From positions 25,170,671-25,234,670 of the forward strand of contig NC_133227.1 in NCBI RefSeq assembly GCF_040436345.1: a stretch of DNA of 64,000 nucleotides. Direction: 5' to 3'. A program made the translations under genes and the position numbers. The notes under the pieces are model-generated. The model ran no database searches. It worked only from the letters and a program-made list of their open reading frames with translations, and was not told where the DNA came from. This document shows, in pieces, positions 24,074-36,200 of this stretch. The stretch comes from Pagrus major. Its lineage: Eukaryota; Chordata; Actinopteri; Spariformes; Sparidae. The stretch's first letter is position 1. Each line of letters opens with the position of its first letter.

Positions 24074-25989
24074 TCGCTCCAGGCACGCCCATCCTCTTTG
24101 TCTCGTCTCTGTCTCCACTCTGTGCCATTATCATGGATAGCATTTACCAAGCACTTTCCTGCAGGGCCACAAGTACTTGACAAAAGGCTTTACTCTGAGG
24201 AGTAATGCTGCGTTCACGTCATATCAGAAGTTGCAGATGAACAGGATGATCATCTGCAAGTTCTAGTCATTGAAATATCATCCAAAGTCATTCGTAACAA
24301 ACTGGAACATGTTTTAGTTTTTGTGAATACATATTATTTTGATTATGTTGGACTGCTGTTATAGGAATGCAGAGTGTTGAAAAGTGAAAATGCCTCAAAA
24401 TGTCTTGTTTCTTGAGGTTTTTGTCCCAGAAGCAGTGTGAGGCTCCTAGGACAGGAATCATCTGTTGGTCAGTTGGTCATTTTTTGGTCCAGTTGTGTTT
24501 AAGAGCAGCTCAGAAGAGGCAGGAAGTCCGATATGACTTGAACGCAGCATACACGGAGAATGGAAGCCTTTTAAATGTGAGCTCTCTGTAGCCAAGCTTT
24601 GACCCTGTTGTACTTTGCTGAGGCTCACTCGTGCCGTGACAGTGTCCCCCCTCAGTCTGAGTATTTTTTCTCTCATTAAGCTAAATGTTGAAGCTACAGT
24701 GACTTTGATCAGTAGAGGGACCCAGCGGATCTTTGTTTTTGACTCCCCGCTGCTGGCAGATGTTCAGTTTGGTGCTTTACGGGCTTCTTGGCAAATTGTG
24801 GCGTACGAATATGTAGCGACACGAGTTCAGTCTGAACACTTAGTGATTAACTCTGTGGTGTGTGCGTGTGTGTGCTCATGCTGATGAATGTGAATGTTCA
24901 GTCGCAGTGCAGTATTGCAGGGCTTCACGTCGTACGCGTCACTGTGGCTCGCTCTGTTTTCGATGGTATTTGAAAAGTTGACTCCGTATTTCCTCTCAGC
25001 TCCAAGTTCAATGATGGTTCTCTAATGAAATAACAAGTTTAATGTGTAAGTACACTCATAAGGTGTCTTGCTGTGTGTAGTACTAACAATGGCTGAATTT
25101 TCTGAAGTTTATTTTTGTCATTTAATTCCATGATTGCCTGCCGCCATTTCAGGTGGTCTGACACTGAAGGCTGGTTTATTTACTCAAAAGCTTCTTTCAT
25201 AGTTTCTGACTAAACTAAAAAAGGACTTTAACATGTGCTGTTAGATTTCTTCTCACATGTTGATGTGATTTAGCTCTTCATCACCAGAATAGCTTCAGGA
25301 GGTTCTGAGAAATCAGACTGAAGGGATTTAGATTGAGCTCTAAAGCAAAAAAACTGAAGGCTGTCATGTGGACTCAGGTACTCAGTAATAAGTCAGGGTA
25401 GAATGTAATAACTGAACAGATGCTAAAGGACACATAAAGATGATGATGTAAAGTTGGAAACGTTTGTGGAAAAGCACAGACTCACTCCTCCAAGGACTGG
25501 ATTTTCTTTCTTATTCCATTTAATTTAACATAAAACCACTATATATAATATTTTAAAATCAGGTTTTCAATGCCTCCCCAGGCCCAGTCACTTCCTATAG
25601 TTTCAAACCACTGAGATGTTTAATTTGGTTACGATAATCATACTACATATCACAGCCCTGGGTGGTTATCTCGCGGATGCAAATGAGATATTTCAGTCAC
25701 TCAGCAGCTCATAAAATTAGATGCGGTATGAATGTCGAAAATACCAATTCACTACCAATCCAACCTTCTAAGCAACTTTAAAGATATTTGAGCTGAAAGT
25801 ATTGATTGATTAGTCGATCGCCTCAAAAATTAATGTGCAGCTATTTTGATATTTAACAGTTTAAATGCACAGTTTCTGTCACTAGAGGTCTTTTAATCAA
25901 AACAAAACACAAGAACCGTGGGATTACCATCATTGCAAATGAAGATCGATCTGTGAGCTTTAGAAGAAATGTTCATGAACGAGGTAATG

Positions 25990-26245
25990 TTTTAAAGTTA
26001 TATTCACATTACTATTGTGACACATTTCACATTACTCTCCCCTGGAAGTTATAGCGACAGGAGAGCAAATGAAAGGCACCATTGCTTTGGACAAAATTAG
26101 GGATTTTTCTGGGTTTAAACCTTTTTGGAAACCTTTAGTATTCTGTCAGTTAACAACTCAACATAATAAATAACGAAGTTCTGGTCGTTTTTAAACATTT
26201 CAATGCAGAAATGTTTCCTATTACATCTTTGAGGCGGTTTCTTTC
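25990..26245. repeat. Dispersed repeat shared with 34395-34585
   Basis: Shared blocks in the same order include TTATAGCRACAGG, TTTCTCTGGG-like, ACAACTYAACA, TCTGGTCGTTTTTARACATT and a TATTACATCTTT-type end. The copies are diverged, and no coding capacity is seen. Confidence 0.6.
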
Positions 26246-27785
26246 AAGCAAAATCGACTTAGACTTTGTACTCCCAGCTTCTTGATTGTACAAAATTAGC
26301 TATTTGCAGACATCGACCTGGGCTTATAGGAATTGTAACGGCATTTTTCAAAACTTGTATTCCCGTAAATGATTTTATGAACTGAGTGACTGAAATGAGT
26401 TTGAGCTGTAACGTGTAATGAAAGCCTGTCCTGAATCAAGTCAGTTATAAGTCTTTGATACAAAGTCATCAGCTGGACTTCATTCACATCCATTCCCAAA
26501 CCAAATATTCAAATTAACACATAACATTGAAACAGATTTAAGAAAATATTCCTCTAAAGTTGGGTATTTTACTCAGGTTTTTATATTTCTTTCCAGTGGA
26601 CCAATAATAAGCAGCTTACACTCCCCTTTCTTTTTATATTATCTCCACCCATCAGTGGTGTTTAGAAGTGAGGGCCTGTATATTAGCCCAACCACAGGAT
26701 CATGGGCTCATTTAGAGCAAAGATGAAAAGATATCTGACTCATCAAAGCGGGGAGTCTGATCTAAGTCCAGCACAACATCAGTGCAGAATACAAATATGT
26801 TGTGAGAGAGGCTCCATCAGTCTGTAAGATGGCTCTTCCATATTAATATGCATATTTGGGAACACTGCCAGAAACAAGACAGGACTGGACTCCGCGTCTC
26901 ATTTCCATTTTCACGTAAGAACACGTAAATATGTCTGAAGTATCCCCTTTTAAGGAACAGTGCAATTTCTTCTTTTTTTCTTTCCAAAGTAGCTCCTCAG
27001 TAGTCACTTTTGATTTCCACAGTAACATGTAAATGTGCCTTCTGTCCATCACAACCTGCACATGACAGCAGACAAACCAAAACAAAACAGTTCCTCCACA
27101 TGTACTGCTTAAATGAAATGGAAATCTGCACATTTAATCGGAGCCCTTTCCTGACAGTGTTTGGAGTTGGTTCTCCACATGTTGTCATCTTCTAGGCAGA
27201 AACGGACAATTATAACCCAACCAATGCTAGATTTTGACAATTAAAGCGCCCATAAATTTAACTGATAGACATTTGTTACCAATATATGTCTAAACTGGAC
27301 ATTTTACAACTGGAAAAATAAACTTATTATTGCTCCCTGGTGGACAAAATATGTAATGACGACACGGTTTCTAAACAGATCATCAAAAAAACTAAAATAA
27401 AAGAAATGCTGTCCTTGCAAGTATTACTTGTAAGTACGAGACACTAGTTACTAATTTTTAGTCCATTTCATTATAAAAAAAACATCTCCAGTTTTTTAAG
27501 AAAAATGTAAGTTTCCTGTTGCTTACTGGTCGACATATACGTTTATACAAGGGGTAGGCGGATTGATCCCTAAAGTATCGATACTACCAATGCAAAGTCT
27601 TGTTTTGAGTATCAATACTGGTGTTAATGAGATTGATACAAAAACAAAATATGAATCCATAACGTCGGAGCACATCCTGGACACATGAACACTCCTGATG
27701 ATGCAGTATTTGCATCTCTGCTGCTGTTATGTGCGTGTGAGAATTCACATAATGAACATTTGTTGTTTTATTTGTTGCGTGTGAT

Positions 27786-28532
27786 TAAAGGTCCAGTGTG
27801 TAGAATTTAGAAGGGTTTTTGGCAGAAATTAAATTGAATTTTCATAATTGTGTTTTCCTTTACCTCTATCAAAATGATTGGGGAGAGAGCCAGAACTTTT
27901 GATAGTCACCGAAACATAAATGTATAGAATCGCAAGTCAAACGTCATTTAAAAAAAATAAAAATAAAAATAAAAAGTTCGGTGACTTTTCCCCAAAATGA
28001 GGTTTAAAATACCTTTTCCCCACAGGTAATACTTCTGAGCATACCCACGGTATCATGACACCAAGTTCATTTACGGCTCAATACAGATCGCTGTGACGTG
28101 ACGTGGTCAGCTCTCCCACCAGAGCCCGGCGGCTGTGAATCACATAACCTTACGTGGTAATTAGCGTGAAATCCTTCTCCTCCGTGCTTGTTAAAAGTCC
28201 ATCTGCAGCCGCACCAAATCGGTTGAAACTAACGTGCGTCTCCCACACTCTGGTGTTTCCTCTATGTATACCTCTCTATGATGTCTCTGGCTTTTTATAT
28301 CTACAGAGGGAGCAGGTTTATTTCCATGGAATCCACCATGTTGCTCCGCTGTGTTGCACCACCATGTTTTTCTTTGGTAGCCCATAACGGACAAACCAAG
28401 AGCAAAAAAAAACCTTTTTGTAGGTTCTCCTACATGCTTGATAGGGGAGGGTGGGGTGAGGGATGTTCACTTGGTTGCAATCTACAACCTCACCACTAGA
28501 TGCCAATAAATCCTACACACTGGACTTTTAAA
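27786..28532. mobile_element. MITE with TTAA borders and GTCCAGTGTGTAG terminal inverted repeats
   Basis: The left end reads TTAA then AGGTCCAGTGTGTAGAATTT. The right end, reverse complemented, reads TTAA then AAGTCCAGTGTGTAGGATTT. The TTAA borders fit the target preference of piggyBac-type elements. The body (about 740 bp) has GC-richer blocks but no transposase frame. This family is common in perch-like fish. Here it lies within the presumed cbl 3'UTR. Confidence 0.75.
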
Positions 28533-29350
28533 TCACTAACAGAAATAGTGAAATGAAACTCCTCATTTTTTGTGTGGTAACTAAAGTGTATTCAGAAGAA
28601 GCTTATTAATAATGCACTCACCTCATAGATCATGACACATTTCTCTCCTTACATGAAAGCACATTAGCTGCTTTTTACTATAAAAAGTACGATAAAAGTT
28701 TGATGGTATCGCCCACCCCTTCTTTGATGTGATAATACAGATTTTAATTTGACGTTTCTTTCCTAAAAATAAATAAATAAAGGTTTGAAATATGTTAACA
28801 TTTCTGTAGAATCTGTTCAGGAGTGTCTCCATGCTTTTAGAAATGGAAAACAAACGTTTTGCCTGATGTGATTAAAGTAGTAAGGAAAACACACCGTAAA
28901 AGCTCAGATGATGCTGGATTTGTCCTCGTGTAGATGGCTGAGGTTGCTGAATCTGCTGTGGTTCTGCAGAAATCTTGCAGCTTTAACTCCCTCGAACCAA
29001 ACTCCTTTTAAAGCAGCACGCCGCGACGTGTCGGCCCTTCAGCTCGTGTTGATTTCCAGAGAATGTGTCGTCAGTCCCTCAGCTTTGTGTTCACTCGCTG
29101 TAATAGGGACTAACTCCTGACCATGAAAGTGCCGCTGTGTGAGGATCCACTCGAAGCTGACAGTCATGTTGATTCACTGCCAGACGCTCCGCTCGCTGTC
29201 TCACACACACTTTCCCCTCAGAGTCACTGGTAAACTGGTGTGTTGGTTCAGATCCACTGGTTAATGATGATGTGTGGTGTAATCATGGTTACTAGCCTTT
29301 TCAACAAGAACTTGCCTACTAAAAAGTTGTCATTGCTTTGTTGTTGCTCG

Positions 29351-29358
29351 TGTAAATA
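29351..29358 (+). promoter_or_regulatory. Pumilio-type element TGTAAATA near the end of the cbl 3'UTR
   Basis: TGTAAATA matches the PUF-protein consensus and lies about 80 bases before the poly(A) signal, in a T-rich segment. Function is inferred. Confidence 0.4.
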
Positions 29359-29439
29359 TGATTTTATTTATTGTCTTTTTAATATCCTCAGCATTCATTT
29401 TGTTGCCATGTTTTCATGCCTAAGCCATTAAGATTTTTA

Positions 29440-29445
29440 ATTAAA
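29440..29445 (+). terminator. cbl: Candidate distal cbl poly(A) signal (ATTAAA)
   Basis: ATTAAA is followed within about 30 bases by CTGTGTGGTTTGTTT, a good GT-rich downstream element. Confidence 0.5.
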
Positions 29446-29867
29446 CAGTATTTTCTTTAACATCTGACCTGTGTGGTTTGTTTATAATGACTATAAGCTG
29501 TTCTATGGTGACAGTGAAATGCTCTTGATTGTCAGCAAGTCTGATGTTTTCTACCTTTTAAGGTATTTCAGTATTAGCTTAATTTATGTTAGTTATCAGC
29601 TGTTGAAGCAAAAAAAGAGACAAAGACAGTTGAGGCTTTCTGCTAAATCTTGATTTATTTAGAGACGAAATATCTGAGCTTCATCAGTTTTTAATAAAAA
29701 TACATTTGGACAAAAATATTGCAGCTTCTAAAATCATGTACTACAACAAAAAAACTAAATTATTAACTAATAAAGGTGCTCTAAGGCCATTCTGTGGATT
29801 TCTACTACCTGCTAAATCTTAAAAATAAGAACTCCACAGAATTTACATATGTTTAAACTAGAACAGC

Positions 29868-30195
29868 ACTCAGTAGAGTGCATACCTCTGCCAACTCCTG
29901 ACAGTCCCCTTTAGTACTCACTCATAGATGTCAGTCACCTTAATACGCCTGATTCTCTTCATCAAGATCCATGCACTAGTCCTTGATAAATAAATGAAAA
30001 TGCTTTTTCACAATGTTAAAGAAATTGAGGAAAAACGTCCTGAATCGGTCGACGTTAATGGGGTCTATTCTGGGCCAAGTTTCGTGGAAATCAGTTCAGT
30101 AGCTCTTATATAATCCTGCTGACAAACCAACCAACAAACAAACGGACACAGGTGAACAACAGCTTCCTTGGGAGCATTACTGCAAAAGTACTCTT
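29868..30195. repeat. Dispersed retroposon-like repeat (AGTGCATACCTCTGCCAA...)
   Basis: The start GAGTGCATACCTCTGCCAA, the middle ATCAAGATCCATGCA, and GGGCCAAGTTTCGTGGAAAT then AATCCTGCTGACAAACCAAC identify a familiar fish repeat. Another partial copy in reverse is at 47215-47390. It occupies the gap between the cbl and mcam 3' ends. Confidence 0.65.
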
Positions 30196-30968
30196 TAATG
30201 ACTGAGTTTAACGACCAGAGGCTACATCAGCATCTATAAGCATAACACACCTGGTTCTATGATTAAACTGTCAGCAGTTGAGTTGCATCCATGCAGGTAG
30301 TTTTGATTATATTTGTCCAGATTTTCAGGTATCTGTCTCTGAGATTTCTGGAGTCTAAATGGAAAAAAATCTCTTCCCACAAACTGCTTCAGTCACTGTG
30401 GATAATGTACAGAACAGTTTCTGTTGTCATAAAACAAAATGACTTCGGGAAGTCAAAGCCAACTTTAGCTCACTGAATTTGAGTGGGGCAAATGCAAATG
30501 AAAACAGGTGTGGAAGATGCTTTTATCACTTTCGCTTTGAAGCATTATTTTTTTTAAAATTATCATTATCTCAGGGACAAACGTGTCGTCATCACCTTGA
30601 GTCGTGCGCTCCACACTAAATCACAAGGGAATAACTGGTTTCTGTAGCAGCTATGAGCAGCTTGAATTCGTTGCAGATGTGAGCTGTTTTCTGTCCTTCC
30701 TCCTCCCAGACTCCAGCTAGAAATCTGAGCTACTGTTGGAGTCATTTCCAGCTCGCGCTGACAGCGGTTTGGAGGCAGTGCTCCTTCCTGTCTCCTCACT
30801 ATGGGACTGCTAACAGAAAGCACACTGACCTCACCGCTGCTCTGGCTCATATTGAGCCCTCGAGCCAAAGAAAAGTCCACCAGTGATCCAACACTAAGTA
30901 CTCCTTCATACCTCTGCAAAAAATAAAGCATGAAAGAAAAAAAACAGTCTCTCTTTAAATGACACGTT

Positions 30969-30974
30969 TTTATT
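30969..30974 (-). terminator. mcam: Candidate mcam poly(A) signal (AATAAA on minus strand)
   Basis: Plus-strand TTTATT here reads AATAAA on the minus strand. It lies about 2.3 kb past the proposed mcam stop and 1.5 kb from the cbl poly(A) signal. Confidence 0.4.
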
Positions 30975-33263
30975 TGGCATTATTTTCTTGCAAAAAATAT
31001 AAAAAAACGCAAGCATCAAAGAATCACATGTACAGTACTTTAATTTACACACATTTAGAAAAAAAGAACATAATTGCAATGTTTCAAACTTGTTTTCCCA
31101 CTGGTGAAAAATCCAGAACAATAAACTGAAAAATGTCTTTTTTAAAGTTGAACTGAAAAGACTTAGCGATCAAATCAGAAATACCTGTCTGCACAACGGA
31201 GACGGTTGGGTGTTATGGCTTTGTGCAGCTTTTCTAAACCACGACGACGGCGTCACATCGCACACGAGGACACTTGTTGCCTGAGGACGTCCTGTACCTG
31301 GATATTTCTACAACTTCAACACTTCGACTCAGTGGAAAACAAAGGAAAACATGTCACTACGTTTGTTAATGATGCAAGTCATCTGGGCAATGTAGCGCTC
31401 GCAGCAACAACAACAAAAAAAAAGGTCTCTTTTCACAATAACCTACACAGTGAGCAATCAGTACATAATATTCACAACACGGGCCTTTAGAAGGAGCGAA
31501 CCAGTGTAGCTGCATGTTTTAGCGGATTTACGGTTTTTGCTTTCTGTCTATTATCACTAGATCCAAAAATAAAACCCAGGAGGTCATTAAAAAACACTTA
31601 CTGCTAAGAATCTTTGAAGATTTGTTTTTACTCTTCTGGATAAGAAAAAAGATTTTTAACCCTTTTTATCGAAGACAAAGCCCATTACTTAACAACTTTG
31701 TGGAAGTTAATGGAATCCAAATCAAGAACTTGGGTAAAACTTCTGGCATGACGACAGATGATGTCATGTCCAGCTACCATTACAGTTTCATCTTAAAAAT
31801 ACAGTGGAGTGAATATTTTGTTGATCATGAAGATTTTTATAGATGGACATGGATCTCTCTTTTTTCAAAGAAAATGTCCAGACGCTTAGCGCCGCATGTG
31901 AATGTAGTGATAATACACAGAGACACACAGCCATTGCTTTACATTAATTTCCCGCATTTTAAAAGAATAATACCTTGAGGCTTGAGACTTGCTTTAGTTC
32001 AGTAATCCATCACAGAGACGAACATCCACGTCTGCTTTTATTGTTGTTAAAGATTCATGGTAATGCAGATCAAACCTGAAATATTCCTTCATTAATATTG
32101 TATCTTTAAACAGAAACCTAAGTTTTCCCTGTGATGGATTATCCAAGTAAAGAAAGTTTTAATGGTCTGCCAGTTAATTCTCAAACTGTGCAGAAACATA
32201 TGGCTGCTTAAAAGGTTAAAAATCAGTCAGTAAACACGCTAAACATGCAGGAACACTTGTTCAGGCCCGACTAGCTCTCAGTGGAAACAAAGAAAACACA
32301 CAGAGCAAACCCAAGAATCAAACAAAATAAAACAAATTCAGTGTATGATGCATTCTCAAAAACAGGCACAGCAGATCACTAAACTTTGACCTTTTTCACC
32401 TTCAGTAACAGTCCAAGGCCACCACTAGCAGGTCTGTACACTACACGTATTTACAAACAGTACAAGGGCTTATCAGCAGTTTGCAGAAGAAGGCTGCCAG
32501 TGTGTGTGATTGATAGGAGATTATTATGATTATCCTGCGTTTGATCAGATCAAAGATTCTGGAGGAAACGCCTCGGTATTCATCACTTCTTTTTTTTTGG
32601 TAAATTTCAACATCAATTTCTACAAATATTGAATCGAAAGTCAAACAGAGGCAAACACACCGACGAGCCTTCTCTCAGTGTGACTGTTAAGAGCTGCCAC
32701 AAGACGAGCAGCAGCTAGCGTTTGGTCTCTGACATCATATCCTGTCCTGAAACTCGCCTGGACCCATGAACACGGATCAACATGCACATGACCCAGACGC
32801 TACCATGAAATGAAAAATCTGAGTGCCAAAATATCTTAAATAACAAAATATATATAATATATACACTTTCATAAAAAAAAAAAAAGAAAGGTGACGATGC
32901 ACGTGAGACACATCGAACGCACACCGAACAACAGCCGAGAGCTGAACACAGTTTGAGGAAACGGTACAAAAACAAACCGAGAAACTGAACGTCGAGGAAG
33001 CAAAAAAAACATTTGTTCAAAAAGGAAATACACATCTGTACACACATACCTGTGTGTGTGTGTGTCTGTGTGTGTGTGTCTGTGTGTGTAAATCTAGTGA
33101 AAACTGCCAAAAATGAAGCATGATGGAGGAAAGTCCGGACTGTGAGGTGGTGTCACTCTGCAGATCTCAGATCAGTGCTGCACACACACATACACACACA
33201 CTAACTGCTGGCTTCATGTGTCCTCCTGCTGCAGGACGTCACTGCTGGACCATCAGGGGGACT
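30975..33263 (-). other. mcam: Probable mcam 3'UTR
   Basis: No coding frame on either strand is convincing between the proposed mcam stop and the minus-strand AATAAA. The sequence is AT-rich with a GT-type microsatellite at 33051-33090. The extent depends on which terminal exon is used. Confidence 0.45.
33051..33090. repeat. (GT)n microsatellite, imperfect
   Basis: GT units interrupted by two TCTG steps. Confidence 0.9.
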
Positions 33264-36200
33264 TTACTGGAGAGACAGAGGAGGACATCAGTGTAAATAC
33301 ATCTACACACACACTTTTCAGACACACACAGATTATAAACAACTTGTGATTTGAGCTACACCTGACAAATGAGCTGCTGCTAAATTGAAATTAATTTATA
33401 ACCACTTTGGAATTATTGTTGAAGTTTTGGCCATCATGTCTGTTTTAAATTGTCATGATTTAAAACCATCAACTTTGTCATTTTAATTCTCTAATTATCT
33501 ACAAATGGCAGCCATTTTAGCCAAATTTAACAGCCAAGAAAACTGCATTAAAACGACACTGAAAAACATGGGACTATCCCTTTAACTCACAAACATTTGG
33601 ATTTGAATTCAGCTCCTGTCTGTCAAGTCCAGACATCCTCACATCATCAGAATTTTTTTTTTTCTGCACGCTGGCAGTTGGTGCAGATTTATTTATAACC
33701 ATTAAATAATTTATAGAAAAGCTGCCGCTATCAACCTTAAATACATCACATATCCACGTTTAAAAACAGCTCCTGTGTTGAACACTTAAGTACGACGTGA
33801 TGTGACTACGTCTGTGAATAAACACTTTATGGGTTTTTCTCCTGCAGCTCCCTCAGAACAAACTGCACAAGCCTAAGGAGAACAAACCTGTGTTGGTATG
33901 TAGTGAAAACTGCCTGTCTAAAAGGCTTTGAGTCCTTTTCTTATTATATTGTGAAATAATGACGTCCAACACAATAGTTACCTGCTCACTGGGGCCCTTT
34001 TTGTCTCCGTTGACAGCCTTTAGGAGGACGGCTTCCTCATTCTTTGTGTTGGTTTTCATCTCCACGACGATGTCATCTTTGGTGGTCTTCTCTTTGGTGC
34101 TGCGGACAGAGACGAGCGTTTGCAAGAGTGGAAACTGATAAAAACTCAGGTGACTGCAGCGGGACTGAGTATCATCACAAACGACATTCTTCTTTTAAAC
34201 AAAAGTTCAAGATCATTGTGCTTCTGTATTCAGGTCGAAGCTTCTCTTAAACACATGTAATTTCTGCTTGAGGGTTAGGGTTAGGCATCATGGGAGTTGT
34301 TGTCCTAATCGTTAAAACATTGCCAATGACTGTCTATCTGATGTGACTCGGGCAGAAATGTTTAACAGAGAGGTCTTGATTTGAAGTTTGATTTATGGTT
34401 TGTTTAGTCACGTTCCCAGACTTATTTTATAGCAACAGGCGACCATATGAAATCCTGTTTTTTGATTAAAATTACAGATTTCTCTGGGATGATTTAAGTG
34501 CACAACTTAACACTTTATAACAAAAGTCTGGTCGTTTTTAGACATTTTAATGCACACGTTGCAAATTATATCTTTAACATTGGTCTGTTGTGTTACTTTA
34601 CCCAGATTTAGGGCATGTGTTCACATAGTGTTTTTTTTCTGAGCGCCAGCGTCTTTTTTTCCAATTGTTCCCGACGAGGAGCAAACGTCTGTGACAGCAG
34701 GCTGCTGCCCAGAGAAAAGCTGCATTGCTGTTTTTGTTCAGCCGCTCCCAGTTGAAAATCTGTCAACTTTTCAGAAAGGTGCTGGTGACGTCACCGTGGC
34801 TCTTTTTCTTATTCCTGGCCTAGGCGATAATTTTACTGTATTTTTGTCTGCTACAGATCATGCCATGCACCCTCATCCTCCTTGATCTGATGTCACAATT
34901 TTTAATTAAAAAAAAAAAAAAGTATAATAAACCACAGAGGGGCAGTGTCGGCGGTTGTAAAGATATCGTTAATATGCAGCATTTTTTCTCTCAGCGCACA
35001 ACCGCTTCATCCAAGCCCTCCCGAGCGCGCAGCCAGCGCTTTTCTGCCTGAAAAAAATGCTATGTGGCCCATTTCTGCATCAACATCCTGTGAGTACCAG
35101 AAATAATACAGTGAAATGTTACTTAAAGGGCAACTAAACCCCAGAGGTTTGGCTCAAGTGCCTCCTCTAAACTGCCTCAACAGTAGCAGGGTAGTAAGAC
35201 ACAGCCATTCACTCCTTCATGCTGCCTCCTGCAGCTGCCCCCCCCCCCCCCCCCCCCCAGCCCCTCACTACCACCACATGTACACACACACACACACACA
35301 CACACCAACAAACTATTAGCTAGCTTATTAGCAAGGGTTTGTCACCACAAAAGCTGGCTTCTGATACATTATTCATTTATTTTACATATTTTTCAACAAA
35401 TCCCACAAAAAGAACAAAACTTTCAATGTTTTAGTCAGTTTCTAATTACTTTAAAACTAACCCCAATCTGTCTGTTCTGCTCTGAAATCTTTAAAAACAA
35501 ACTTTAAACAGACTTTCAGTTTTTAAAAAGCTTAAGAGTTTCCTAAATCAGCTGGGCGCTGTCGTTGCAGCAAACATTACTCATGAATAATTAGTGTGTC
35601 AGGGACTATTTTCAGATGCAAGTGATTATATAAAGCAGCAGAACAGTGTATGTGGGATTGAGTCAAAATAAACAACTACTAATAAACAAAATGTTGTTTA
35701 ATAGTTTTTGGACAACAACAAGCTCTATGCTAGAGAGGAAGACGATGTCAGGCTTTGGATACACAGACAAACTCTTAATTAGGATAAATGCATTATTGGT
35801 TTTGGTTCTTTTCATGGGATTTGTTGACATTAAGAAGAATATCCCCGGACATATCTTTAAAAGAAATGTTGTTGCGTCCCTCTGTGGACATCATTAAGCA
35901 GACGTGGAAGAGACATTACTCACATCTCCTGTTTCCCTGAGCGTCCACAGGGAATCTTCCCCTTCTTGTGCAGGAAGTAGAGAACGCTACCGAGGATGGC
36001 GAGCAGCAGCAGACACAGTATGATCACCACGATGATCACCCCGCTGCCCTCAGCTACACAAACACACAGAGAAAACAATCACATGCTAGTGTCAGTCATC
36101 TGCTTCTGTCGATCATCTTCCTTTACAAACTGATCCTCAGGTATGGTGTCGTCTTTGTGTGTACAGATTTATAACAGGAACTGGGAATGTGATGTTTAGG

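Larger units (their letters stand above)
24074..29460 (+). other. cbl: Probable long cbl 3'UTR
   Basis: No gene is supported in the 5.4 kb after the cbl stop. Human CBL also has a very long 3'UTR. The right end has a Pumilio-type TGTAAATA (29351-29358), a T-rich stretch and an ATTAAA with GT-rich downstream sequence, consistent with a conserved distal end. Repeats sit inside (25990-26245 and 27786-28532). Continuous transcription to 29.4 kb is inferred; an earlier poly(A) site could also be used. Confidence 0.55.

Noticed and set aside
34271..34284. Telomere-like GGGTTAGGGTTAGG
   Set aside because: Only two units, and no sign of a chromosome end or fusion.
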